64,000 nucleotides of DNA, from NCBI GenBank assembly GCA_900637135.1, contig LR134353.1:930001-994000 (forward strand), read 5' to 3'. The translations under genes were made by a program, and so were the position numbers. Positions within the stretch are counted from its first letter, which is position 1; each line of letters starts with the position of its first letter. The notes below the pieces were generated by a model. The model saw only the letters and a program-made list of their open reading frames with translations, searched no databases and was not told the DNA's origin. The DNA comes from Mycolicibacterium flavescens. GTDB taxonomy: Bacteria; Actinomycetota; Actinomycetes; Mycobacteriales; Mycobacteriaceae. Positions 44,371 through 53,247 of the stretch are shown piece by piece.

Positions 44371-45146
44371 GACTCGGCGGAGCTGGCCCACCTCGGCTGG
44401 CGCTTCTCGAGGAAAGCGAGCATGCCTTCGCGGGCCTCCTCGGAGACGAACAACTGGGCGCTCTGCGCGGTGAGCTCTTCGGCGCGACGGTCGAAGGATT
44501 CCAGGATGGGCGCTGTGACCAACGCCTTCGAGGTCGCCAACCCCTGCGGCGACGCCTTGCCGATCGCGGCGGTCAGTTCGGCGACGGTGGCATCGACATC
44601 GTCGGAGGCGATCGTGATCAGCCCCATGTCGGCCGCCTCCGCGGCTCCGAACTTCTCGCCGGTGACGAAGTAGCGGCTCGCCGCGCGACTGGTCATCCTG
44701 GGTAGCAGGGTCAGCGAGATGATCGAGGGCGCGACACCGATGCGTGCTTCGGTCAGCGCGAACGTGCTTCGGCGGCCGGCCACCACGATGTCGCATGCGC
44801 CGACCAGCCCGAGCCCGCCGGCGCGGACGTGCCCGTCGATGGCGCCCACCACCGGGACCGGCAGCTCGAGGATGCGGCGCAGCAGCCGGGTCATCTCACG
44901 GGCTCGGTCGACGGCCAGGTCACCCGGGTCCCGCCCCGCGGCTTCACTGAGATCGGCTCCCGCACAGAATGTCCCGCCGGTATGACCCAGTACGACGACC
45001 CGCACGTCGGCATCGGCGACGGCGTCGGTGAAGCCCTGGTGCAGCTGTTCGACCAGCGCGGTCGACAAGGCGTTGCGGTTGTCCGGTGAATCGAGGGTGA
45101 GTTGGGCGACGGCCCCGTCGACCGCATAACCGACCAGTGCGCTCAT
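44367..45146 (-). CDS. echA7: Enoyl-CoA hydratase/isomerase family protein
   Basis: The 259-residue crotonase-fold protein has LDSPDNRNALSTALVEQLH (CoA-binding), AGADLSEAAG (oxyanion hole) and the second oxyanion/active-site region VGAIDGHVRAGGLGLVGACDI. In the canonical hydratase two Glu residues are needed; here the corresponding positions are not both Glu (AGGLGLVG, TEARIGVAP). This may point to another crotonase reaction such as the isohexenylglutaconyl-CoA hydration of AtuE. It is last in the operon, 13 bp after fadE12. Confidence 0.88.
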   Translation of the reverse strand: MSALVGYAVDGAVAQLTLDSPDNRNALSTALVEQLHQGFTDAVADADVRVVVLGHTGGTFCAGADLSEAAGRDPGDLAVDRAREMTRLLRRILELPVPVVGAIDGHVRAGGLGLVGACDIVVAGRRSTFALTEARIGVAPSIISLTLLPRMTSRAASRYFVTGEKFGAAEAADMGLITIASDDVDATVAELTAAIGKASPQGLATSKALVTAPILESFDRRAEELTAQSAQLFVSEEAREGMLAFLEKRQPRWASSAES

Positions 45147-45159
45147 CAGTGCGGCCCCA

Positions 45160-46329
45160 TCAGTAGGAACGGGGCAGCCCGAGCGAGGTCTGCGCGATGA
45201 AGTTCAGGATCATCTCCCGGCTGACCGGCGCGATGCGGGCGAGCTTCGACGCCGTGACCGCGGCGGCGATGCCGTACTCCTTGGTCAGGCCGTTGCCGCC
45301 CATCGACTGCACCGCTTGATCGACCGCGCGCACCGAGGCCTCACCTGCGGCGTACTTGGCCATGTTCGCCGCCTCGGCGGCACCGACGTCGTCTCCCGCG
45401 TCGTAGAGCGATGCCGCCTTCTGCATCATCAGCTTCGCCAGTTCGATCTCGATATGGTTCTGCGCCAACGGGTGTGACAGCCCCTGGTGAGCGCCGATCG
45501 GTGTCTTCCAGACTTGACGGGTCTTGACGTAGTCGACGGCTTTGTTGATCGCGAACCGGCCCATGCCGACCGCGCTCGCGGCGCCCATGATGCGCTCGGG
45601 GTTCAAGCCGGCGAACAGCTGCGCGATCGCGGCGTCCTCGGAGCCGACCAACGCGTCGGCGGGCAGCCGGACCTCGTCGAGGAAGAGCTGGAACTGGTTC
45701 TCCGGGCTGACCAGTTCCATCTCGATCTTGGTCGCGCTCAACCCTTTTGTGTCGGTCGGCACGATGAACAGCGCCGGGCGAAGAGATTCGGATTTGTGGG
45801 CTCCCTCTTTATAGGCACGGCCGACGACGAGCACCGCCTGCGCTTGATCGACGCCGGAGATGTACACCTTCTGGCCGGACAGGATCCAGTCGGCGCCGTC
45901 GCGGCGCGCGGTGGTGGTGATGCGGTGGCTGTTGGAGCCGGCGTCGGGTTCGGTGATCGCGAACGCCATAGTGATCGACCCGTCGGCGATGCCGGGCAGC
46001 CAACGCTTCTTCTGGTCGTCGGTGCCGAACTTGGCGATGATGGTGCCGTTGATCGCGGGCGAAACGACCATCAGCAACAGCGGGCAGCCCGCCGCCGACA
46101 TCTCCTCCATCACGATCGACAGCTCATACATGCCTGCGCCGCCGCCACCGTACTCTTCGGGCAAGTTCACCCCGATGAACCCGAGTTTACCTGCCTCCAA
46201 CCATAACTCGTCGGTGTGTTCGTCGGCGCGCGCCTTCTCCAGGTAGTAGTCCTGGCCGAAGTTCGCGGCCATCGCGGCGACCGACTTGCGTAACGCCTGC
46301 TGCTCTTCGGTCTCGACGAAACTGCTCAC
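45160..46329 (-). CDS. fadE12: Acyl-CoA dehydrogenase
   Basis: The 389-residue product has the usual ACAD blocks: LGFIGVNLPEEYGGGGAGM, MAFAITEPDAGSNSHRITTTA (FAD site), and MGRFAINKAVDYVKTRQVWKTPIG. The C-terminal SMGGNGLTKEYG corresponds to the adenine-proximal loop. It is a flavin enzyme forming a 2-enoyl-CoA. GTG 46329 has AAGGAG just upstream and overlaps the accA2 stop in a GTGA arrangement; the longer open frame upstream runs antiparallel through accA2 in another frame and is not real. Confidence 0.9.
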   Translation of the reverse strand: MSSFVETEEQQALRKSVAAMAANFGQDYYLEKARADEHTDELWLEAGKLGFIGVNLPEEYGGGGAGMYELSIVMEEMSAAGCPLLLMVVSPAINGTIIAKFGTDDQKKRWLPGIADGSITMAFAITEPDAGSNSHRITTTARRDGADWILSGQKVYISGVDQAQAVLVVGRAYKEGAHKSESLRPALFIVPTDTKGLSATKIEMELVSPENQFQLFLDEVRLPADALVGSEDAAIAQLFAGLNPERIMGAASAVGMGRFAINKAVDYVKTRQVWKTPIGAHQGLSHPLAQNHIEIELAKLMMQKAASLYDAGDDVGAAEAANMAKYAAGEASVRAVDQAVQSMGGNGLTKEYGIAAAVTASKLARIAPVSREMILNFIAQTSLGLPRSY

Positions 46330-48263
46330 TGTTCTCCTTCGGATCGGGCGACGACTCGGGCGATGACGAAGCCGACGTCGACTTGCTGACCGGGTTCGAC
46401 GTTGAGTTCGGCGACCACACCGTCGCTGGGTGCGGTGACGGTGTGCTCCATCTTCATGGCTTCCAGCCACACCAGCGGTTGGCCTGCGGTGACGGTGTCG
46501 CCGGCCGCGGCGCCGACGCGCAGCACCGAACCGGGCATCGGCGCCAACAACGAGCCGTGTGCGACGGCGTCGTCGGGGTCCCCGAACCGCGGTCTGGCGA
46601 TGAGATGCACCGGGCCCGAGGGTGAGTCGACGAACATGTCCTGGCCGTAGCGCGCCACTTCGAACGGTCGGTCCACGCCCGCCACGGTCAGCACGACCCG
46701 CGTCGGTGATGCCGAAAGGAGCGACACGTCGTCGTGGCCGGGCAACTCGAGACCCGAGCGGGTGAACCGGTATCGGACGTCGTGCTCGGTGCCGCCGGTG
46801 TCCGCGTACCGCTTGATCTGGTGGCCCGACACCAGATTTCGCCAACCGCTGGGGGCGGCCGCGAATGCCGTCGCAGCGCTGCGGTTCGCGGCCGCATCGG
46901 CCAGGGCGGCGGCAACTGCCGACAACGCCACCGTGCGGTCGTCGGTGAGCGGTGCCGACAATGCTCCCAGCCCGTGGGTGTCGAAGAACGCGGTGTCGGT
47001 GGCGCCGTCGAGGAACGCCGGATGACGAAGCACGTTGACCAGCAGATCGCGGTTGGTGCGCACGCCGTGAATGCGACTGCGCGACAGTGCATCGGCGAGG
47101 ATGGTGGCCGCCTGGCGACGGTGAGGCGCATAGGAGATCACCTTGGCCAGCATCGGGTCGTAGAAGATCGACACCACCGATCCGTCGACCACCCCGGAAT
47201 CCACCCGGACGTTGGCCGGGACCTCGAACCGGTGCACGGTGCCCGCCTGCGGCTGCCAGCCCTTCGCCGGATCCTCGGCGTAGAGGCGCGCCTCGATGGC
47301 ATGGCCCCGTGACGGCGGCGGTTCGGCGTCGAGCCTGCCCCCGTCGGCGACAAGCAATTGCAGCTCGACCAGATCCAGGCCGGTGGTCTCTTCGGTCACC
47401 GGGTGTTCGACCTGCAGCCGGGTGTTCATCTCGAGGAAGTAGAAGTCGCCGAACGCGTCGGCCATGAACTCCACGGTGCCCGCTCCGGTATAGCCGATCG
47501 CGGTCGCGGCCAGCCGCGCGGCATCGAACAGCTTGGCGCGCATGCCTGGTGTGCGCTCGACGAGTGGCGAGGGCGCCTCTTCGATGATTTTCTGGTGGCG
47601 CCGCTGGATCGAGCACTCGCGTTCACCGACCGCCCAGACGGTGCCGTGTTGGTCAGCGAGCACCTGGACCTCGACATGGTGGCCGCTGGCCAGGTAGCGC
47701 TCGCAGAACACCGTCGGGTCACCGAATGCGGATGCCGCCTCCCTGCGGGCGGCTTCGACTTGGCCCGGCAACTCCGACAACTCACGCACCACGCGCATAC
47801 CGCGGCCCCCGCCGCCCGCCGAAGCCTTGATCAACACGGGTAATTGGTCGGAGGTCACGCCGTCGGGGTCCAGCTCGTCGAGTACGGGGACACCCGCGGC
47901 GGCCATCATCTTCTTCGCCTCGATCTTGCTGCCCATCGCGGCCACCGCTGCGGGTGGCGGCCCGATCCACGTCAGACCCGCCTCACCTACCGCGCGCGCG
48001 AATTCGGCGTTCTCCGACAAGAATCCGTATCCGGGGTGGACGGCGTCGGCGCCTGAAGCCGCAGCCGCGGCGATCAGCTGATCGGCGTCGAGGTATCCGG
48101 TGCGGCCGCTCAGGCGTACCCGCGCGTCGGCCTCGCCGACATGCGGGGAGTGCTCGTCGGGGTCGGTGTAGACGGCGACCGTGCCGATGCCGAGTCTCGT
48201 GCATGTCGCGAACACCCGACGGGCGATCTCACCGCGGTTGGCGACCAGAACTCGAGTGATCAT
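46326..48263 (-). CDS. accA2: Acyl-CoA carboxylase alpha chain (biotin carboxylase plus BCCP)
   Basis: This 645-residue protein starts ITRVLVANRGEIARRVF (biotin carboxylase). It has KASAGGGGRGMRVV (ATP-grasp glycine loop), ECSIQRRHQKIIEEAP, MNTRLQVEHPVTE and, at the C-terminus, the biotin attachment EAMKMEHT with Lys604. It carboxylates biotin for the CT subunit AccD2. The four-gene overlap pattern and the AtuA-like gene suggest a geranyl- or methylcrotonyl-CoA-type substrate. The start lies 91 bp after accD2; that gap shows nothing obvious. Confidence 0.92.
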   Translation of the reverse strand: MITRVLVANRGEIARRVFATCTRLGIGTVAVYTDPDEHSPHVGEADARVRLSGRTGYLDADQLIAAAAASGADAVHPGYGFLSENAEFARAVGEAGLTWIGPPPAAVAAMGSKIEAKKMMAAAGVPVLDELDPDGVTSDQLPVLIKASAGGGGRGMRVVRELSELPGQVEAARREAASAFGDPTVFCERYLASGHHVEVQVLADQHGTVWAVGERECSIQRRHQKIIEEAPSPLVERTPGMRAKLFDAARLAATAIGYTGAGTVEFMADAFGDFYFLEMNTRLQVEHPVTEETTGLDLVELQLLVADGGRLDAEPPPSRGHAIEARLYAEDPAKGWQPQAGTVHRFEVPANVRVDSGVVDGSVVSIFYDPMLAKVISYAPHRRQAATILADALSRSRIHGVRTNRDLLVNVLRHPAFLDGATDTAFFDTHGLGALSAPLTDDRTVALSAVAAALADAAANRSAATAFAAAPSGWRNLVSGHQIKRYADTGGTEHDVRYRFTRSGLELPGHDDVSLLSASPTRVVLTVAGVDRPFEVARYGQDMFVDSPSGPVHLIARPRFGDPDDAVAHGSLLAPMPGSVLRVGAAAGDTVTAGQPLVWLEAMKMEHTVTAPSDGVVAELNVEPGQQVDVGFVIARVVARSEGEQ

Positions 48264-48354
48264 GTGCTTCTCCCGCGCCGAGTCTGAGGATGTGATCGAG
48301 ACATCCGGGAGATATAGCGCATAAGTTCAGTTTCGGGGGACGAGGACATCGCGC

Positions 48355-49950
48355 TCACATCCGGAAGACGCCGAAGTTCGACGTCCCCTCGATCGGGCCA
48401 GTGGCAATGGCGGACAGACACATTCCAAGGACGGTGCGCGTGTCGCGGGGATCGATCACTCCGTCGTCGTAGAGCCTGCCCGACAGGAACATCGGAAGCG
48501 ACTCGGCGTCGATCTGCGCTTCGACCGCGGCCCGCAGCGCGGCATCGGCGTCCTCGTCCACGGCCTGGCCGCGGGCCTCGGCGGCAGCGCGGCTGACGAT
48601 CGACAGCACTCCCGCCAGCTGTGTTCCGCCCATCACCGCGGATTTGGCGCTGGGCCAGGCGAACAGGAACCGCGGGTCGTACGCGCGGCCGCACATTCCG
48701 TAGTGACCCGCGCCGTACGAGGCTCCGATCAGCAGCGAGATGTGCGGCACGGTCGAGTTTGATACGGCGTTGATCATCATCGAGCCGTGCTTGATCATGC
48801 CGCCTTCCTCGTACTTGCGGCCGACCATGTATCCGGTCGTGTTGTGCAGGAACAACAGTGGGGTGTTCGAGCGGTTCGCCAACTGGATGAACTGAGTGGC
48901 CTTCTGCGACTCCTCGCTGAACAAGACGCCGCGCGCGTTGGCCAGGATGCCGATCGGGTAGCCGTAGAGCCTGGCCCACCCTGTCACCAGTGACGAGCCG
49001 TACATCGGCTTGAACTCGTCGAATTCCGACCCGTCGACGACGCGGGCGATCACATCGCGCGGATCGAACGGGATGCGCAGATCCGGGGGCACGATGCCGA
49101 CCAGTTCTTCGGCGTCGTAGAGGGGTTCGACGACCGGTGCGGGCTTCGGGCCTCGCTTGTCCCAGTTCAGCCGGGCGACGACGCGCCGTCCGATGCGGAT
49201 GGCGTCGGCCTCGTCGAGCGCGAAGTAGTCGGCCAGACCCGAGGTGCGGGCATGCATTTCGGCTCCACCGAGAGACTCGTCGTCGGCTTCTTCGCCGGTG
49301 GCCATCTTCACCAACGGCGGCCCGGCCAGAAACACCTTGGACCGCTCCTTGATCATCACGACGTGGTCGGACATGCCGGGGATGTAGGCTCCACCTGCGG
49401 TCGAGTTGCCGAACACCAGGGCGACGGTCGGAATGCCGGCCGCGGACAACCTGGTCAGGTCGCGGAACATCTGCCCGCCGGGGATGAAGATCTCCTTCTG
49501 TGTCGGCAGGTCCGCCCCACCGGACTCCACCAGAGAGATCAGCGGCAGCCGGTTCTGTAACGCAATCTGGTTGGCGCGCAGGATCTTCTTCAGCGTCCAC
49601 GGGTTGCTGGTGCCGCCCTTGACGGTGGGATCGTTGGCGACGAGCAAGCATTCGACGCCCTCGACCGCGCCGATGCCGGTGACCACGCTGGCGCCGACGG
49701 TGAAGTCGCTGCCCCACGCGGCGAGCGGGCTCAACTCCAGAAACGGTGAGTCGGGGTCGATCAGCAGCTCGATGCGCTCGCGGGCGGTCAGCTTGCCGCG
49801 GTCGTGGTGCCGCTGCACATACTTCTCGCCGCCGCCTGCCAGCGCTTTGGCGTGTTCGGTGTCGAGCTCGGCGATCTTGGCGGTCATCGCGGCCGCCGCC
49901 TCACCGAACGTGGGCGACGCGGCGTCGAGCGTGGATCGAAGAGCGGTCAT
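48355..49950 (-). CDS. accD2: Acyl-CoA carboxylase beta chain (carboxyltransferase)
   Basis: The 531-residue product has the CT pattern: RHHDRGKLTARERIELLIDP, VGASVVTGIGAVEGVECLLV, VESGGADLPTQKEIF, then STAGGAYIPGMSDHVVMI and LLFLHNTTGYMVGRKYEEGG, and the C-terminal LYDDGVIDPRDTRTVLGMCL. This is the methylcrotonyl-/geranyl-CoA carboxylase beta type rather than the propionyl-CoA type (family knowledge). The start ATG 49950 overlaps the fadE13 stop by 4 bp. Confidence 0.92.
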   Translation of the reverse strand: MTALRSTLDAASPTFGEAAAAMTAKIAELDTEHAKALAGGGEKYVQRHHDRGKLTARERIELLIDPDSPFLELSPLAAWGSDFTVGASVVTGIGAVEGVECLLVANDPTVKGGTSNPWTLKKILRANQIALQNRLPLISLVESGGADLPTQKEIFIPGGQMFRDLTRLSAAGIPTVALVFGNSTAGGAYIPGMSDHVVMIKERSKVFLAGPPLVKMATGEEADDESLGGAEMHARTSGLADYFALDEADAIRIGRRVVARLNWDKRGPKPAPVVEPLYDAEELVGIVPPDLRIPFDPRDVIARVVDGSEFDEFKPMYGSSLVTGWARLYGYPIGILANARGVLFSEESQKATQFIQLANRSNTPLLFLHNTTGYMVGRKYEEGGMIKHGSMMINAVSNSTVPHISLLIGASYGAGHYGMCGRAYDPRFLFAWPSAKSAVMGGTQLAGVLSIVSRAAAEARGQAVDEDADAALRAAVEAQIDAESLPMFLSGRLYDDGVIDPRDTRTVLGMCLSAIATGPIEGTSNFGVFRM

Positions 49951-51095
49951 GATTGGAATCCCAACGTCTTGGCGGCCAGGGAGGTGAGTATTTCGGTTGT
50001 GCCGCCACCGATCCCGAGGATCCGCATGTCGCGGTACTGACGTTCGACCTCGGACTCGGCCATGTAGCCCATGCCGCCGAACAGTTGGACGGCCTGGTTG
50101 GCCACCCATTCGCCGGCCTCGACGGCGGTGTTCTTGGCGAAGCACACTTCGGCGATCAGGTTGGTCTCGCCATGAATCTGCCGTTCGACGACGTGGCGGG
50201 TGTACACCCGTGCCACGTCGATCCGCCGCGCCATCTCGGCCAGCGTGTTTTGGACCTGCTGTCGTGAGATCAGCGGGCGGCCGAAGGTTTCCCGGTTTCG
50301 GCACCACTCGACGGTGAGGTCGAGGCAGCGTTGCGCGCCGGCGTAGGCCTGCGCGGCGAGTCCGACCCGTTCGGAGACGAACGCCGCCGCGATCTGCAGG
50401 AAGCCCGAGTTCTCCGAGCCGACGAGGTTGGCGGCGGGGACCCGAACGTCGGTGTAGGACAGTTCGGCGGTATCCGAGGAGCGCCAGCCCATCTTGTCGA
50501 GCTTGCGGGTGACTTGAAATCCGGGAGTCCCCTTGTCCACGACAATCAACGAGATTCCAGCCGCGCCCGGCCCGCCGGTGCGCACCGCGGTCACGACGTA
50601 GTCGGCGCGCACACCCGACGTGATGTACGTCTTGGCGCCGTTGATGATGTAGTCCTCGCCGTCGCGATCTGCGCGGGTGGTCAGGTGTCCGACGTCCGAG
50701 CCGCCGCCCGGTTCGGTGATGGCGAGGCTGCCGATCTTCTCACCAAGCAGAGTGGGCCGCACATACGTGTCGATGAACCGCTCGTCGCCCGAAGCGATCA
50801 TGTGCGGCACCGCAATTCCCGAGGTAAACAGCGAGGCGAACACTCCACCGGGTGAGCCGGCGTAGTGCATCTCCTCGCAGATCACCACCGCGTCGACCCC
50901 GTCGCCGCCGCCCCCGCCGACCGCCTCGGGGAAACCGGCGCCCAGCAGGCCGGCCTGGCCGGCCTTGAGGTGCAGGTCGCGCGGCAGTTCACCACGGCTT
51001 TCCCACTCGTCGACGTGGGGGAGCACCGCACGCTCGACGAACGTCCGCACGGTCTTGCGCAGTTGTTCGCGTTCGGGAGTGTGCCAAATGCTCAC
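49947..51095 (-). CDS. fadE13: Acyl-CoA dehydrogenase
   Basis: This 382-residue ACAD has LLGAGFPEAVGGGGGDGVDA, SLAITEPGGGSDVGHLTTRA, the substrate-binding and catalytic-base region RVGLAAQAYAGAQRCLDLTVEW and the C-terminal LFGGMGYMAESEVERQYRD. It would act upstream of the carboxylase, giving an alpha,beta-unsaturated CoA, in line with AtuD/LiuA roles. GTG 51095 has AGGAG about ten bases upstream and overlaps the DUF1446 stop (GTGA). Confidence 0.9.
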   Translation of the reverse strand: MSIWHTPEREQLRKTVRTFVERAVLPHVDEWESRGELPRDLHLKAGQAGLLGAGFPEAVGGGGGDGVDAVVICEEMHYAGSPGGVFASLFTSGIAVPHMIASGDERFIDTYVRPTLLGEKIGSLAITEPGGGSDVGHLTTRADRDGEDYIINGAKTYITSGVRADYVVTAVRTGGPGAAGISLIVVDKGTPGFQVTRKLDKMGWRSSDTAELSYTDVRVPAANLVGSENSGFLQIAAAFVSERVGLAAQAYAGAQRCLDLTVEWCRNRETFGRPLISRQQVQNTLAEMARRIDVARVYTRHVVERQIHGETNLIAEVCFAKNTAVEAGEWVANQAVQLFGGMGYMAESEVERQYRDMRILGIGGGTTEILTSLAAKTLGFQS

Positions 51096-52810
51096 GCCAA
51101 CAGCTCCTCTGGGATATCGACGATCCTGCTGCGCAGCCATTCGCCGAGCCCCTTCGCCTGCGGATCGAACCGTGCCTGGTAGGCGACACCCTCGCCGAGG
51201 ATGTCTTCGATGACGAAGTTGACCGCGCGGAGGTTGGGCAGCACGTAGCGCGAGACCGGCAGATCCGCTGTCTCGGGCAGGAGTTCGCGCAACTTGTCGA
51301 TAGTCAGCATGTGCGAGAGCCACCGCCACTGCCGGTCGGTCCTCACCCACACGCCGATGTTCGCGCTGCCGCCCTTGTCCCCGCTGCGGGCGCCGGCAAT
51401 GAGGCCGAGAGGCTCGCGTCTCGTCTCGCCGAACGGAGTCGGCTCGGGGAGGGCGGCCGGCGGCACGGGCGCCAGATCCAGAGTTTCCCCCGCGGGCGGT
51501 ATGTCGACACGGGAACCGTCGGCGTGCACCGCGACGTGGGGCACCTCGGCGGCAGCGACGTAGGCCGGCTTGAACACGCCGTAGACCTGCCCTTGCGAGG
51601 GCGGGCTGGTGGCGTGGAAGCCCGGATAGCTCGCCAACGCGAGTTCGACTGCCGCGGAGGAGAACTGGCGACCCACGTTTTCAGGATCGGGGTCACGGAC
51701 CACGCAGCGCAACAGGGCGCTCGCGGCTTCTTCCGTGTCCGCGTCGAGGTGGTCGGTGCGCGCCAGGGTCCACTCGAGCTGGGCCGGTTTGACCGTCAGG
51801 GCCGCCTCGAGTTGGCGCCGTACCAACGCCGCCTTGGCCTCGATGTCGAGGCCCGTCAGCACGAGCGTCATCTCGTTGCGGAATCCGCCGATGCTGTTGA
51901 GCGAGACCTTCAGCGTGGGCGGCGGCGGCTCACCGCGCACACCGGAGATCCGCACCCGGTCCGGTCCGTCGCCGGACAGCTCGATGTTGTCGACGCGCAG
52001 CGTCGCGTCGGGGTTGGCGTAGCGCGCCCCGCCGATCTCGTACAGCAGTTGTGCTGTGACGGTGTCGACGGTGACCGCGCCGTCGGTGCCCGGGTGTTTG
52101 GTGATGACCGAGGAGCCGTCCGAATGGATCTCGGCGAGCGGAAACCCCGGCCGGGTCAAAGCGCCGAGATCGGGAAAGTCGCGGACGAAGAACGCGTAGT
52201 TGCCGCCGGTGGCCTGGGCGCCGCATTCGATGACATGTCCGGCCGCGACCGCGCCGGCGAGCCGGTCGTAGTCGGTGCGATCCCACCCGTGGTGTGCGGC
52301 GGCCGGCCCGACGGTCACGGATGCGTCGGTCACGCGCCCGGTAACCACCACGTCGGCGCCGGAGTCGAGGCACTCGGCGATGCCCCAGGCGCCCAGGTAA
52401 GCATTAGCCGCCAGGACCGAGCCGAAGCCGAACTCGTCCGCGCGCCCGAGCAGGTCGTCACCCTCGACGTGTGCCACGTTGACCGTCAATCCCAACCGGT
52501 CTGCGAGCGCCCGCACCGCGTCGGCGAGCCCGGCCGGGTTGAGCCCGCCGGCGTTGGTGACGATGCGCACACCCCGGTCGAGTGCCAGACCGAGGCACTC
52601 CTCGAGTTGGGCCAGGAACGTCTTGGCGTAGCCGCGGTCAGCCGACTTGGCGCGGTCGCGCGCCAGGATCAGCATCGTCAGCTCGGCGAGATAATCGCCG
52701 GTCAGGTAGTCGAGATCGCCGCCGGTGAGCATTTCGCGCATGGCCGCGAGCCGGTCGCCGTAGAACCCCGAGCAGTTGCCGATCCGGACCGGACCACGTG
52801 CAGAGATCAC
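51092..52810 (-). CDS. Acyclic terpene utilisation AtuA-like protein (DUF1446)
   Basis: The 572-residue product has a DUF1446 N-terminal part: PVRIGNCSGFYGDRLAAMRE, GGDLDYLTGDYLAELTMLIL, VRIVTNAGGLNPAGLADAV, GADVVVTGRVTDASVTVGPA, and HVIECGAQATGGNYAFF. The C-terminal AtuA-like ferredoxin-fold domain begins near LGLIAGARSGDKGGSANIGV. AtuA is required for citronellol/geraniol degradation in pseudomonads, biochemical role unknown. It is first in the operon. GTG 52810 has AAGGGAG upstream; a TTG at 52840 is a poorer choice and would place the start inside the operator. Confidence 0.88.
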   Translation of the reverse strand: MISARGPVRIGNCSGFYGDRLAAMREMLTGGDLDYLTGDYLAELTMLILARDRAKSADRGYAKTFLAQLEECLGLALDRGVRIVTNAGGLNPAGLADAVRALADRLGLTVNVAHVEGDDLLGRADEFGFGSVLAANAYLGAWGIAECLDSGADVVVTGRVTDASVTVGPAAAHHGWDRTDYDRLAGAVAAGHVIECGAQATGGNYAFFVRDFPDLGALTRPGFPLAEIHSDGSSVITKHPGTDGAVTVDTVTAQLLYEIGGARYANPDATLRVDNIELSGDGPDRVRISGVRGEPPPPTLKVSLNSIGGFRNEMTLVLTGLDIEAKAALVRRQLEAALTVKPAQLEWTLARTDHLDADTEEAASALLRCVVRDPDPENVGRQFSSAAVELALASYPGFHATSPPSQGQVYGVFKPAYVAAAEVPHVAVHADGSRVDIPPAGETLDLAPVPPAALPEPTPFGETRREPLGLIAGARSGDKGGSANIGVWVRTDRQWRWLSHMLTIDKLRELLPETADLPVSRYVLPNLRAVNFVIEDILGEGVAYQARFDPQAKGLGEWLRSRIVDIPEELLA

Positions 52811-52838
52811 GCGGGCTCCCTTCGTCGCGGACGCTGCC

Positions 52839-52854
52839 AACCAACCGGTAGGTT
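52839..52854. promoter_or_regulatory. 16-bp palindromic operator upstream of the AtuA-like operon
   Basis: AACCAACCGGTAGGTT is palindromic with seven of eight pairs matched, centred on CCGG. It lies 28 bp before the GTG of the DUF1446 gene. The design is that of a TetR-family repressor site. No TetR gene is in the window, so the regulator must be encoded elsewhere. Confidence 0.6.
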
Positions 52855-52906
52855 AACGATGACCAGCGGTACCGCGTCAAGGTTCGGGGCATCGACTTCC
52901 GCTGTT

Positions 52907-52936
52907 TTGGAGGCTACGCAGGTCGTTGGCTATCCT
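52907..52936 (+). promoter_or_regulatory. Putative housekeeping promoter for rpmF
   Basis: TTGGAG (52907-52912) and TATCCT (52931-52936) are separated by 18 bp, about 70 bp before the rpmF ATG. The match to TTGACA/TATAAT is fair (4/6 and 4/6). Confidence 0.45.
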
Positions 52937-53007
52937 GAAAGACACTTGCCGGGCGCCTCACCGCGCGCGCGGCGCCAGACTTACCCCCTCAAGAGGAGAT
53001 CTCGACC

Positions 53008-53181
53008 ATGGCTGTGCCCAAGCGCAGGATGTCGCGCGCGAACACCCGTAGCCGGCGCGCGCAGTGGAAGGCCAAGCGCACGGAGCTCGTGGGCGTCAAC
53101 GTCGCCGGTCAGCAGCACAAAGTGCCGCGCCGGCTGCTCAAGGCCGCCCGCCTCGGCCTGATCGACCTCGACCGCCGCTAA
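53008..53181 (+). CDS. rpmF: 50S ribosomal protein L32
   Basis: This 57-residue basic protein begins [20 protein letters not shown] and ends [13 protein letters not shown], which is mycobacterial bL32. It has no cysteine, so this is the zinc-independent form (L32 of other bacteria often has a four-Cys zinc ribbon). The start is supported by AAGAGGAG 10-17 bases upstream. It is a separate unit between the minus-strand AtuA-like operon and mprA, as with Rv0979A. Confidence 0.95.
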   Translation: MAVPKRRMSRANTRSRRAQWKAKRTELVGVNVAGQQHKVPRRLLKAARLGLIDLDRR

Positions 53182-53214
53182 CCCGGCGCCGGGCGCACCG
53201 GGTCCCGGCGCGCC

Positions 53215-53231
53215 TCTCAGGTCACTCTCAG
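53215..53231 (+). promoter_or_regulatory. MprA-box-like direct repeat upstream of mprA
   Basis: Two TCTCAG hexamers at 53215-53220 and 53226-53231 are spaced by 11 bp, one helical turn. They end 16 bp before the mprA GTG. A direct-repeat box upstream of mprA is known for autoregulation by MprA in M. tuberculosis; the match is from memory of its general form. Confidence 0.6.
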
Positions 53232-53247
53232 ACAGGGGGTTGACACT

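Noticed and set aside
45160..47616. A single 818-codon minus-strand protein (fadE12 with a long N-terminal extension)
   Set aside because: The extension overlaps accA2 in another frame. The GTG at 46329 with AAGGAG and the GTGA overlap is the natural start.
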